Origin: Tubiluchus corallicola
Taxonomy: Eukaryota; Priapulida; Priapulimorpha; Priapulimorphida; Tubiluchidae
DNA length: 64,000 nucleotides
Assembly (NCBI GenBank): GCA_030141605.1
Contig: JAQGDQ010000022.1
Span: 888,501-952,500, forward strand
Direction of reading: 5' to 3'
Part shown: piece after piece, positions 47,752 to 59,700 of the stretch
Numbering within the stretch: position 1 is the first letter of the stretch
Layout of the letters: every line of letters begins with the position of its first letter
The notes under the pieces: generated by a model
What the model was told of the DNA's origin: nothing
The model's database searches: none
Seen by the model: only the letters and a program-made list of their open reading frames with translations
Position numbers and translations under genes: made by a program

Positions 47752-48488
47752 TTGCTGGAAGAGGACTTTGCTCACTTCAGATTACCTCACACGCTTATGA
47801 CAGACAATCCAACAACCTTCATGCCTGATGAGTTCCAGAGCTGGTGCAGAGAACGTGGGATCACACATCTCACAGGAGCACCATACCATCCAGCTACCGA
47901 GCAACAGAGCGATTGGTGCAGACATTTAAGCAAGCACTCAGAAAGTCTTCTCTGCCCCCGAAGCGAGCCCTTCAAGAGTTTCTGATGCAGTACCGGAGAG
48001 CACCGACATCCTGTGGATTCTCTCCGAGCAAACGCATGATGTCTAGGCAGATACGGACAAGGATCGACTCCTTGTTACCCTTGCCAGCACACCGCTCAGG
48101 GCAAGCAATCCAATGAATCATCTCGCTCGACTCCAGACTCGGGAGGTATTGCCAAGGTCACAAAGCAGTGCAAGGCTGGAGAGCATGTCTATGCACTGTA
48201 CCTCGTCGAGACGGACATCCCCGATGGGTACCAGCAGTCGTCAAGAAAGCTTTGGGTACTTGCTGCTTCAACGTTACGGTCTTTCCTCGTGGTCCAGTGT
48301 GGAGACGACACTGGGAACAGCTACGTCCGTGTTACGCTTCTGCAGAGAACTACGAACCTGGTGATGAGACGGACTTTACTTCTGAGTTTCCACCTGATCA
48401 TCCAATGGAGATCCAGGAAGAACTGCCCGAAACCCTGAAGCAGACTGGAGGCCATGTCCGAGACCAAGCCGCATGTGCCAGAGTATAG
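47752..48488 (+). pseudogene. Degenerate gypsy integrase fragment
   Basis: The fragment begins in the integrase core with a LMTDNPTTF-like segment and a GAPYHPAT motif. It changes frame near 47900-47930 and continues as ERLVQTFKQALRK and a YRRAPTSCGFSPS segment. After another frame change, a C-terminal stretch with RWVPAVV and FPRGPVWRRHWEQLRP follows, as in K02A2.6-like invertebrate gypsy elements. The frame breaks mean it cannot make an intact protein. Confidence 0.82.
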
Positions 48489-48585
48489 ACCGGACAACCC
48501 CAGACAATCCAAGAGGACACCCAAGCCGGGAGAGAGAGACTTTGTTGCTGATGCTTTGGGGACAGCATCAATTTCAGTGGGGAGT

Positions 48586-48932
48586 TGTTGTGGAGATCAC
48601 TGGCATCTATTAGAATTAAATAGAACATTGTAGAATAATCGTCTTACCGTGTAGAATGTTCTGGCAAAAAACTTCTAGAAGCTCCTCGGGCACACTATAT
48701 AAGGCGAAGCAGGCCGCTGAGAGACACACACAGATTTCGCATGGACGTATACTTACACATTCTCTTGTATACTTGTATTTTCAGATACACAAACATTTTC
48801 ACATTTACTGTAAACATTTTGCATTCCTTCATACTTTTGTGTTGTGGAATTCTCGTTTAATAAACTAATTTAATTTGACGACATGTTTTCTGGTTTTCTC
48901 TACGAGCCTTCCGAGAGAAACAAAACACAACA
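48586..48932 (+). repeat. Gypsy 3' LTR, 347 bp
   Basis: It starts TGTTGTGG and ends AACACAACA, so it has the canonical TG..CA borders with a 6-bp inverse end. A TATATAA box (48696-48702) and an AATAAA signal (48859-48864) lie in the expected order for U3 and R. Confidence 0.78.
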
Positions 48933-50702
48933 GTGCCCCATCTATGGAACTCATTCTCAGCTGATTCTGTAAATGTACTATTTATCGATAAATTTAAAAT
49001 GAATAATTATGAGAAGCAACAGTGCACGAGTTGAACTCTAGATCTTGATGGCATTGTAAAGAAGATTGCAGAAGTTTAATACAGCCTTACAAGTTACACG
49101 GCGTATTTTGGTGGTCAGCTACTGATTAGATTACCCCAAACCCCATAATATAAAGAAGTGAACATAGCTGGAAAAAATTCCGAAATCTAGAACACGAATG
49201 TATAGGGAAAAGGTTTCTTCTTCGCACCACGCCCTGGCGCATTGGCGTACTGCGCGTGGTCTAAATGCATCTATGATAATGTACTTTCACGGTGGTCTGC
49301 ATTGCATGTTACATAAATAATCTACTGTGTTTATAAAAGTTTTTGCTCATATTATAGCAGATAAGAAGTTTTCTGTTCACCTCAAGCCAACAGCTAGTAA
49401 TTACTGGAAATAAATAAAGTATGATTATCAGAATTCGGGAGATAGCTCGATGATCAGAAATAACATAACTGTACAACACACCTTACAATATAGCATTATT
49501 ATTAGCATTACTAGTATTATACTAAGTATTAATAATTGTTATTCAACCACAGAATCACAAAATTCCAAATTTCAGAAAGAATAAGAATCATTTTATTTCT
49601 CACACATGGACAGTATTAGCATCACATCAAGATACAACAGAAGGATGCTAAATGCGAGGGCAACATTCGACAATTAAGTCCTGTACTTGTTGCCATTATT
49701 CGAATTTTATACTTTATAGTATACTGTAGCTGTATAGAAATTACTACTGTAATACAGTATAAAAATTTAATGAAGTAGTGCAGAAACTAAAAAAAAGTAA
49801 AAGACGTTCAATACCTAGAATTGACAATAGGCTTGCCTCTACATATTTCTTTATACCTCTAGAAACATATAACGTGAATAAGTTGAACCTGTTGTGAAAG
49901 AGTGTGATGGGTGCATTGAAAACTTGTTACGCTTCTTAACTTTGTCTTTAATTATTCTCTTTAATATTATAATATTCAAGTTTATTTTCATCATGTTCAA
50001 TTGGATCATTTTATATTCAGTTTATATAATACTTTATTAATGAAATTAGGTTTGTCAAATTTCAGTTATGTTATACAGTTATACTGACTTATTGGAGTAA
50101 TAATGAAGATAAAGTTTTAGTAATTTTAACATGAAAGTTACAAATTTTAATACAGTGTTGACATTGTTTTTGCTGTGGTGCAACTGGTCAGGTGGATGGA
50201 TTGATTGAGAAGACACACATCGCAAAACTTCATTTACTGAGCAAGTGAGCACTTACAAAAGTTCAAAGTTTAATTATTTAGTTGAATATTTTTAATGTGC
50301 TTTAAATCTGCACTTGAATGTATGTATTTTAGTTTGTATTTTTTTGTTTTTTTTTGTCTGTCGAAATATAGGTTTACAACTATGGTTTTTTAGTAGGCCT
50401 GCATGTATGCAACCTAGTAGAAGCTATAAGCTTTTGAGACAGTTTTACAGTAAAGTATACTTAAACTGGTTCAGTGTGATGTGAGGAGCAAACGTTTCAG
50501 GATTAATTGTGTGCACATTTCTTGTTTTCTTCATCAAAATGTTATATGATATATGTTGGAATTCCAAGTTCTTCAGGCTAGCTACTTCAAGTGTTTTTTA
50601 GGCTTTTGCATCATATGAATGTTGCTGCATTTGAAATTAGTACAGAAATATTGCTGCTGTAATGAAAGTAATTTTCTTTATTATTCTTTTGAAGAAATTG
50701 GT
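48933..50702. other. Intergenic/5' flank of the C2CD6-like gene
   Basis: AT-rich sequence without a recognised gene. A short segment at 50192-50244 has an acceptor-like AG before it and GTGAGC after it and is open in one frame, but its phase does not fit the next exon, so it is not included in the gene model. Confidence 0.4.
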
Positions 50703-53700
50703 ATGGCGCAGCCTCCACAAGAAGAGCTTGCTAAGCTCCAAACTAAATATCCAGCATTGCGTAGGACAACTTTCTATCCAAGCAATCTTCATGCCGTAAT
50801 TCAAAGTTCCACTGAGAATTATAAAGGAATAGTGTTGCCGGAGAAAACGCTCACATTGCCTAAAGGAGTTATTGCCATCCACTTCAAATATCTCAATCAT
50901 CTGGATCTTAGCTATGATCACTGTATCTTTTTATCATTTTATCTAGTTATGGTAGCAAAAAAGATAACTGAAAACTAGGTCAAAAAATTGTTAAGAAGAT
51001 TTAAGGAAGGTACAACAGCAACAACATTTTGACTGTATTTCTGATAAAAGAAACTTGCAAAAGAGTGTTTGATGTCTTATTTTGTATTTACTTGAGTGAT
51101 AGAAAATTGGAAATGCAAACAACACCCCTTTTTAATGAAATCAGCTTGGGTGCTAAATTTCACCTGATTTACCTGATGAACTGTGTGTGTGTGCATGCGT
51201 GTGTGCGTGCGTGCGTGCGCGTGTGGGCGCGTGTGTGTTAACATGCAGATAATTCTGAATGTCGAGAATAAACACAATTGCTGTACACTTTATAGTAAGA
51301 AAACAATGATAACACAAATAACAAAGATATTTCCGTCCAGTCTGTACAACTATAATTAGTAAATTTCCCAGTTTTAGATGGTCCAATGTGTCAGATTGAA
51401 GTGGTGGAATGTACATTTAGAAAAAAGGTTGAAAATTATTTTGGTGCTATGACATTTGAATTACATATTTGATATATGATTTTGGCATTTGTCAACAAGT
51501 ATTAAAGCATCAGAGAATTTGCTTGGCTGCTAGTTATATATGTTAAATTGTTAAATGATATTATTCTGGGCTCATAAAATGTATTTGTGTCATTAATTTT
51601 ATATGAGACGGCAAATAAAATAAAGCTTTGCAGGGTTGTTTATAATTTTTTTACTGTTTTGTTCCAAGTTTAGAAATAACTTTGTCCCTATGGGGTAAAG
51701 ACGATATACATTGTTCCTTCTCTCACGCTTTTAAAACTTGCGTCCAGTTTTTGAAATCTTTCGAAGAATTCGTTGGAGCATGCTTTTCTGATAAAGAACC
51801 ATCTATGGTCATGTGTTTCGATACAAGTTGACAGACATTTCGATACAAATTTAATTTGACTTAACTTATGATAAAAACCTAGTGTTTGCTCATCCTAGTA
51901 ATGTTGCTGTGTATTTGAGAATAAAAGTGGGTAATAAAACACGCTTGACTAGAATCGTGAAGACCAATGGCAATGCTCAAGTTCTAATCGACTGTATGAG
52001 GCACATTATCATACAAGTCAGTACAAATTAGTTACACTCATTAGTAAAACCATAGTTACACTCAAGGAACTCTGCTACTCTTGTCGTTGTTTGTCTATTT
52101 CTTGCTTCTTGCTCACTCTTTGTACTTTGCTATTATCATCATTTGCTGTTATCTTTGTTACTTTTGTCATTTAGTTCCTGTTGTTGCTATTACCATTACC
52201 ATTTGTTGTTATTGTTTTTTTTTTTGCTGTTGTCTATGTAATCGTCGTCGTAGTCATCGCAGTATGGTTGTTTTTTGCTTGATGATTTGTTGTCCTCATC
52301 ACCATCATTGCTGTTGTCATTGTTACATTTGTTGTTATATTTCTATTGCTGTTGTTGCAGTTGCTGTTACTGTTGTTGTTGTTTTGTTGCTGCTGCTATT
52401 GTTGTCATTGTTATTGTTGTCGTCATCATTGTTGCTGATGCTATTACTGTTGCTGTTGTTTGTTTGTTTGTTTGTTTCATGCACACTGTTTTGTCGTCTT
52501 CATCATCATCAATATTGCTGTTGTCATTGTTTCATTTGTTCTTTTGTTTTTAGTTCATTTGTGTAATGAGATATAGAAATGCTGTCTTTGCTGTTTAGTG
52601 CCAAATTTTCCAGTATAAAACTTTGCTAGTAAGATATTTTCCCCGTATCATATTTCCTTAGTACCAAAGTTTAGTTGTACCACACTTTCTTAGTACCAAA
52701 CATTATTACTGCAAATTTTAAGTAGTCCATTCATTGAAGTTTCTGTCTTCATTCATCACAAGTGATTCGAAAACTTTCAGATTCCAACTACAACAAACGA
52801 GCCAGAGTCGAAAATTTATGTTGATCTTTTCGGCATCGAGAAAGCCTATGGATCATTCAAACTCATCGGCGAAGCCATCATTAAAATGTATGATGTGATA
52901 AAGGTATGCTTAAATGATGCTTCTAGTTAATAACCATAGCAGTGAAAGCAGCCAGTACTTTGTTCAACCTGTTTCTTTTTTGGTAGAAAAGTTTGTACTG
53001 TAGATAATGTATAGATGATTTGGCTTAACTACCTAATGCTTTTAAATCTTCATATTTGTTGACATGCAGTTTACTAGCTAAGCATTTTTTCTGCAGAAGC
53101 TTTTCATCGTTGAAAAAATTCAACTGAGAAAGAGAATTCAAGTAGTTGCAGAGCTGGCTATTGAAATTTGCTTTGCATACGGCAGTTTTGGCTATGGCTA
53201 TTCAAATCAGGTAAATTATTTATGTGCTTGGAGTCAAATTGTTGTTAGTAGTATTTATATTTTCCGACCATTTGACTACAAAAGGAACAATGCAATAGAG
53301 TACAAAGATAACTAATAAAAATGCAGATGTGACGACTTTTCATTGCGTCACACATTCATTGCGTCACACAAGAAGAATGTTATTTAGGTACATAAGTAGT
53401 AGATGCATAATTATTCATCAATAATTAATAACTTTTTTTAATTAGGCTTTACCAAATAGCAAAAATTGATTTTGATTACTACTAATTGCAACTTTAATTT
53501 ATTTTACGATGTTTTTTCTAAGAAGGCATTAAAATGTTAAGTCTACGTATTATGTTTAGGACATATAACAAATGTTAGGATAATAGAATTTTTTATCAAA
53601 TGAGTCCTTAAAGCTGTTATCAGTCTCTGGGAACTCATAGCAGAGTAACTCAACCCCCATGAGGCCTGCTACTTAAAACCTAGTTCCAACAGGATTTTTA

Positions 53701-56700
53701 TGTACCTTAAGATCCTTTCACTGACTTTATAACATACTAACAGAGCAATTATTTTCTATGTAATCGTTATTTCATGGTTTCGTTGCCTGCAACCAAGCAA
53801 GTTACATGCTTCTTTAAAATGTCTGTTTTAAATGAAACTGAACTTATCATTTTTCAGCTGGAAAATAAGCAAAGGACACCACAGAATGCTATAAGTCATT
53901 CGATGTTTCCCCGATTTGAACCGCCACCTCGACGTACCAGCACTCTAGGCGATAAGTTCTCCAGGTAAAATTCATGATACCAGAATAATCTCATTAACTA
54001 ATATTATTGATGAATCATGAAATTTTTGTTTCGGGTTACATAAAAAAATTTCAATATGACCAATGGTAATATTGAAGATAAGAAATTGTTGCATGAATAA
54101 ATGCGCAGGTGCAAAAGCATGTAAAAAATAACCACTGCTGCTAAAGAAGTTGCATCTGGATTAGACTTTTTATCTTGTAAACTTTGGATATTTTTAAATC
54201 AGTTATAAATTTAATAAATAGTTGTACAGGGGGCCCTGCTTAATAGACTCAATCGCTTAATTGATTGAAAATTCCTGGAAGCTAAACATTTAATCACTTG
54301 CTTAGTCATTTGCATTTGAAGGTCTGGCTGCCTTTGCCAGAAAGTTTAATCAGTTAGTTGTTGCTGTTATGGTGGGGACACAGCTACAGGTACAGTACAG
54401 TATGTCACGATAGTAAACGGGATCTTAGACGAAACTACAGGCAAAGCTGCAGGGAAACACGGGCATCACAAACAGTTTAAGCATGCCAAGTACTACGTAT
54501 TTTACGAGAATTTGTGCATCATACAACAACAGATTTTCAATGTTTTTATCATTATGAGAACTTTGTGAGCCAACTTCTTCGCAATAAAATGAAGTAGCAG
54601 ACTTTGAAGAAATTTTTGTAATTTTTGCAAATAAACAGGCTTGTCTGATTTAGAAAAGTATACTTCTTAATTTATTGCTAATTCACTTATATAAATTAAT
54701 TTTTTAAAATATTTTTTCTAATTTTTAACTGCACAAAGGAATTTAGCCATTACTCCATTTCTAAAATTCATTAAAAAACTTTGCAGTGCATAGTAAGTGT
54801 TATATTGTGATGGTAACAGATGCATCTGAAATGGCAGTTGCTGCTACATTAAATCAAGCTGGAAGACCAGTGGCCTTTTATTCTAGGACACTAAATCATT
54901 CAGAAAGAAGCCTGTGCTATAGTAGAATCATTGGAGCGATGGCGACATCTTCTAATGGGGCGACACTTCACCTTAGTGACAGATCAAAGATTAGTATCAT
55001 TCATGTTTGATCAAAAGCAGAAAAGTAAAGTAAAGAATGATAAAATTCAGAGATGGCGGCGGGTACAGTTAACAGGATTTAGCTATGATATTAGATACAG
55101 ACCGGGTAAAAATAATGAAACCCCAGATGCGAAACTACCTTTTCAGATTTGAATTATTTAAAAACTTAGCATGAGGCTTTATGTCACCCAGGAGCTACTA
55201 GGCTGTACCATTTTGTGAGAACCAAAAATTTACCATATACTTTGGATGAAATTCGTAAAATCACTTTTCAGTGTCCAGCATATTGTAATTTGAAACCTAG
55301 ATTCGTGAAGCCTGCACGAGCAACTCTTATTAAAGCTGTGCGGCCAATGGAAAGGTTGAACATTGGCTTTAAAGATCCTTTGCACAGTAGCACCTCAAAC
55401 AAATATTTTCTAACTGTGTCTAGAATTCACAGTTCAGAATTTCTGCACTCCAGGGGAATTGCAACTAGCCGCACAACTCCATATAATCCACGTGGTAATG
55501 GGCAATGTGAAAAATACAATGGAATAATATGGAATAATACAGTTAGCACTGGTATCCAAGAATTTAGACATCAAAGCTTGGGAGATTGTTTTGCCAGAAG
55601 CATTACATGCAATTCGGTCATTCCTGTGTACGTCCACTAATGCCACTCCGCATGAATTGTTTTTTAATTTTGCTCGCAGATCAGCTAGTGGAGGTTCGGT
55701 GCCCAGCTGGCTCACTTCTCCTGGACCTGTACTGTTAAGACGATTTGTTAGAACCTGCAAGTCTGATCCTCTAGTGGATATGATAGATTTAATTGAAGCA
55801 AATCCCCAATATGCACATATACGATATCGTGATGGCCGGGAAAGCACTGTATCTATTAAAGACTTAGCACCATGTGCAAAGGTTGATGAAAGTGGCAGGG
55901 CAGTGATAGATGAAAAGAATCAAGTACCTCAAAGAAAACTGGTCATGGTACCTGTGAATTCCCATAACATTGTAGACACAGAAACAGTCTCAAATGTATA
56001 CACTTAATACAAAGATGGATGGAGTTCTCGCTATTGGGAAGGAAGAGATTACAGAAATTGCACATGACAGTGAAGAAGTAGATTCTGTTAGGAAGTCTCC
56101 TAGAGCAAATAAAGGGAAGATGCCAGCACGCTGTTGTGATTAATTGTAGTGAATTGAATTGGATGTAACTTTATCTTGAATTCTTGCTAATTTTAGAATT
56201 CATATGCATTCGACATTATATTCAGTGAATTAGTATACTGCTTGTCAAGTCCCTTTTATATAGGTATCTTAAACTAACTGTACTAAATTTTGTTTTGTTT
56301 CCGAGTTAATACTGTTAACTTTGAACTGTTTGTCTGGTTCAATTTGATAACACTTATAATTGATATTGTACCATCAAATGTTTCCAAATTCTTAGGAGGG
56401 AAGAATGTTATAATGTTGAGTTAATAATTAACATCTATGCCTGTTACAACACTTTGGTTTGGCGTTCTTTTAGGCAGTGCACATTAACTTGTAATTGGAA
56501 TGGTGCTGCTTTTTAAATTGGAATTGCCATAATTCCAATCACTTACTCTTTTATTTATGGTTATAACAGTAAGCTGGTGACTCATACTATACCAGTAATT
56601 ACAACACCTATTGGTTAATACGTTCAGTTGGTTAATTGGGTCAAAACACTTCGTCCCAAAGTGACTCTGTTAAGCGGCGCCTACTGTATTTGTGTGTTAT

Positions 56701-59700
56701 TTATAACAATTATTCTGCTGTCTGCTTCTTATTTTTCTGAAGGAAATCCGCAGATAAGTAGTTAAACATATATCCAAGTACTCTCTTTTCTTGCCTATGA
56801 ACCATTTTCAGGCGTCTTTTCTTTCTTATACTGTCAATGCAACCAGCACTAACAGCAACAGCAAGCTTACTACTAATAGTGAATGCTTATAGCAGGATCG
56901 GAATCCAACTTGCTGCCAAGCATAATCCTCTGAGATGAGATAATAAAAATTGACTGCAGCATCTTGGCTTTGTTTGGACGTTAATACATCCTGCCTTTGT
57001 GTGAGAAGCAGTTGAGGAAGTATTGAAGTAGAAGCAGTCTTCCAGAGGCAATCTGCCATTCATCCAATTATTAGCCAGTCTTAGTACTGTGATTTTCATA
57101 GTGAATCACACACTATAAACCGTTTTGCTGTTTCAGTTGCCTTGAAAGGATCCTCGGTCTAATAAATTTTATAAATTAAATACAGTAAACTCCGCATAAC
57201 TCAAATCCAACCGGACCGAAAAAACTTTAAGTTAGGCGATGTTGACCATTTTCCAGCTTAGAAACTTTAGAGTCCTGTAGACGGCGAGCTAATTTGAAAG
57301 CAGAAAGTCAACCCTTCTATGCATAAACAACGACATTTGATGACAGTTACATAAAGAGTAATTTATATAAAGAGTGAAACGCGGTTTTTTTAATGTTACA
57401 AAAGGACACGTACACAACTCTGCTAAACAATATGACAGTGGGGACCAATGTCTTACGTACTGTAGTTCACTTAGTGCGCTACTCACTTATTTACACACTG
57501 TCCGTCAAGTATTCAGTTGTCTTCGTTTACACCAAGTCCTGTGGACCAAAGAACTTTCTGTCGAAACCAAGTGATTTGTGCCTTATCGACATAAGGGTGG
57601 GTAATGGCACATATCCATTTTGCGGCATGTACACTGACCCACTTATCTTCACATGAGCAAACACTGGTTCACTTTGTTTCCTTTTCGACATTATTGTGTT
57701 TCAGCCCGAGACAATAATAAGTGTAAGACAGTTGAATTCGAACAGACAATGACGTTAGAATGACTGTTTTCAGTTCACCGACTGGGGTTTCCCAGAAAGA
57801 TCAATCCCGGAGAAAATAATCGGGGCACAACTTGTAAGTCGCCAGAATTTTCCCGGAAGACGATACTGTTTTTGTACTGTACGAAACTATTTTTCTAGAG
57901 TATAAATTGCATTTTTGAATTAGGCGAAGTAAATTACATTTATTTTGATTAAATGAATCATAATTTTTTATTTGATTTAGGCAAAATTTTGAATTATATA
58001 TTTTGAGTTAAGTGATGTTTTTGTGGGAAAAAGAAGGAGTTTATCTGTTCTGTTGAAATTTTTTGAGTTAGGCGAAAATTTGTGTTATGTGATTTTGAGT
58101 TACTTGGAGTTTACTGTATATACTAATGTTTTACCAAGCATTAGATTAAATGAAATGATGTTAAAATGAAAATGAATATGCAGTTTTAGAAGCACATTTA
58201 TATATGACGGAAACCTGTGTCTTATATTTTTTAGACAAAGTATTGCCTAAAAATTTTCTGTATTCGTTTGAGATTCGGTACTCTTTTTTATACTTTCTTG
58301 ATATGGTGAAGAAATTCTTGTCGGAAATTATAAATTAACACTTCTTTCCAAAATTTTTTTATATTCTTTTACAGAGACAGATCAAATTAAACAAGTGTAC
58401 GTTAACATTCCAGAAAAAATACCCATCAATAAACAAATGAGGATTACGAGCTTGCACATCATTAAGCTGAAATAGCAATTTTTTGAGACAATTTATTTTC
58501 TAGGATTAAATGAATTAATGACTCTCGGTTTATTTATGATGTAAAGAAGACCTTGCTGCTAAAATTTCAATGTTATATATATTTATATTAATTAGTATTT
58601 TATTAATATTTTCTTATTTTAAGGGATGTTATGACTTGTCAGCTGATGGAGCATCCGCAAGTTGTTCACTTCAGCGTGTTGCCACACATATATACAACTC
58701 CCATCCTGTGTAAGCTTACCTTTCATTCTTAACTGCAAGTTGCCTTTGAGACAAACTATCACGTTTCGCTTTCTCACCCTTTTCATTCTCTTTTTTCCAG
58801 GAAGCAAAGGTTTCTCCTTGTTCAACACCTTAAGTAATTTTAAAATAAATTTTTGCATTACTGTTACATGACAACCTGTATTTTTCTCAACTGACTAGGT
58901 AAACAGTACACATTGTAATTTATTCTGGCACTTGTTATGAGGCTGGTAAAACATGCATGTAACAAAGAGCAGTCGTGAAAAACCAAATCTGTGACTTCAA
59001 CCAAGCTTTTCTGTAGTGCAGCGCTAGCACTTGGAGTATAACTCTACTCTATAGTCAGCATGGAAAGAATACACTAGAAAATCAATATTCAGCCAGGACT
59101 AAACAAGGAGGCACAAAATTGAAATTCTGGCAAACAATTTTTTCGCCTCACCACTTTTTTTTGAATTTAAACCTTTATTTCAAAATTTCATCAATACAAA
59201 AGCAGTAGGTAAAACACACAAAATACAAGTTATAGCTTTATACAAAAATTAGCGCTACTATATACAGCACATACAATTTTTCTTTCTTTGCTAATATTTC
59301 TTTCCATAACAGCCAGCATTTCCTTCTCAGAATGCATATATATGTATATATTAATAACTGGTGATGTCTCTATTGAGAGAAATGTGTGTCGTAATGTTCA
59401 GGCGGAGCCAGATATTCAACTTAAATAATGTATTTGCTGTTTCAGACAATGTCAAAAATCCTCATCCACCTGAACAGTTTGTGCCAAGTGCATTGTTTGT
59501 AAACACTGTCATGGCCGGGTTAGTATTATATATTGCCTTAATAATTTCTTTTCATTTCATATATTGAAGTGTAGCATTTTCAGAAGTGTTTTATACATCG
59601 AAAAGTCGTCAACGCAAAGCAACAATTAACAATCGAGAACTTAGCAACAAATTTCTTTTTCTGCAGTGGCAATTCTAGGTAGTTTTATCTGCCAATATTG

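Larger units (their letters stand above)
47745..48932 (+). mobile_element. 5'-truncated Ty3/gypsy retrotransposon with 3' LTR
   Basis: Only the 3' end of the element remains: the second half of the integrase core, its C-terminal region and one LTR. Gag, protease, reverse transcriptase, RNase H and the 5' LTR are missing. A short G-rich run just before the LTR could be the polypurine tract. Because the 5' end is lost, no target duplication can be checked. Confidence 0.8.
54227..56686. mobile_element. Pogo/Tigger-like DNA transposon carrying an inserted gypsy element
   Basis: The left end CAGGGGGCCCTGCTTAATAG (54227) resembles the inverse of the right end, which on the minus strand reads CAGTAGGCGCCGCTTAACAG (ending 56686). 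TA dinucleotides flank both ends (54225-54226 and 56687-56688), the target duplication expected of Tc1/mariner-pogo elements. Retroelement sequence fills most of the interior, so the original element was probably much shorter. It lies within the intron 53965-58623 of the C2CD6-like gene. Confidence 0.65.

Noticed and set aside
50192-50244. Possible extra exon of the C2CD6-like gene
   Set aside because: It is open only in a frame that ends in phase 2, while the next candidate exon would need phase 1; no family match.
51153-51416. His/Thr/Ala-rich frame on the minus strand
   Set aside because: It comes from the (GT)n microsatellite.
58380-58475. Open segment after TTTTACAG considered as an exon
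   Set aside because: Its open frame does not fit the phase of the preceding exon and it lacks a convincing donor; the exon at 58624-58709 fits both neighbours exactly.
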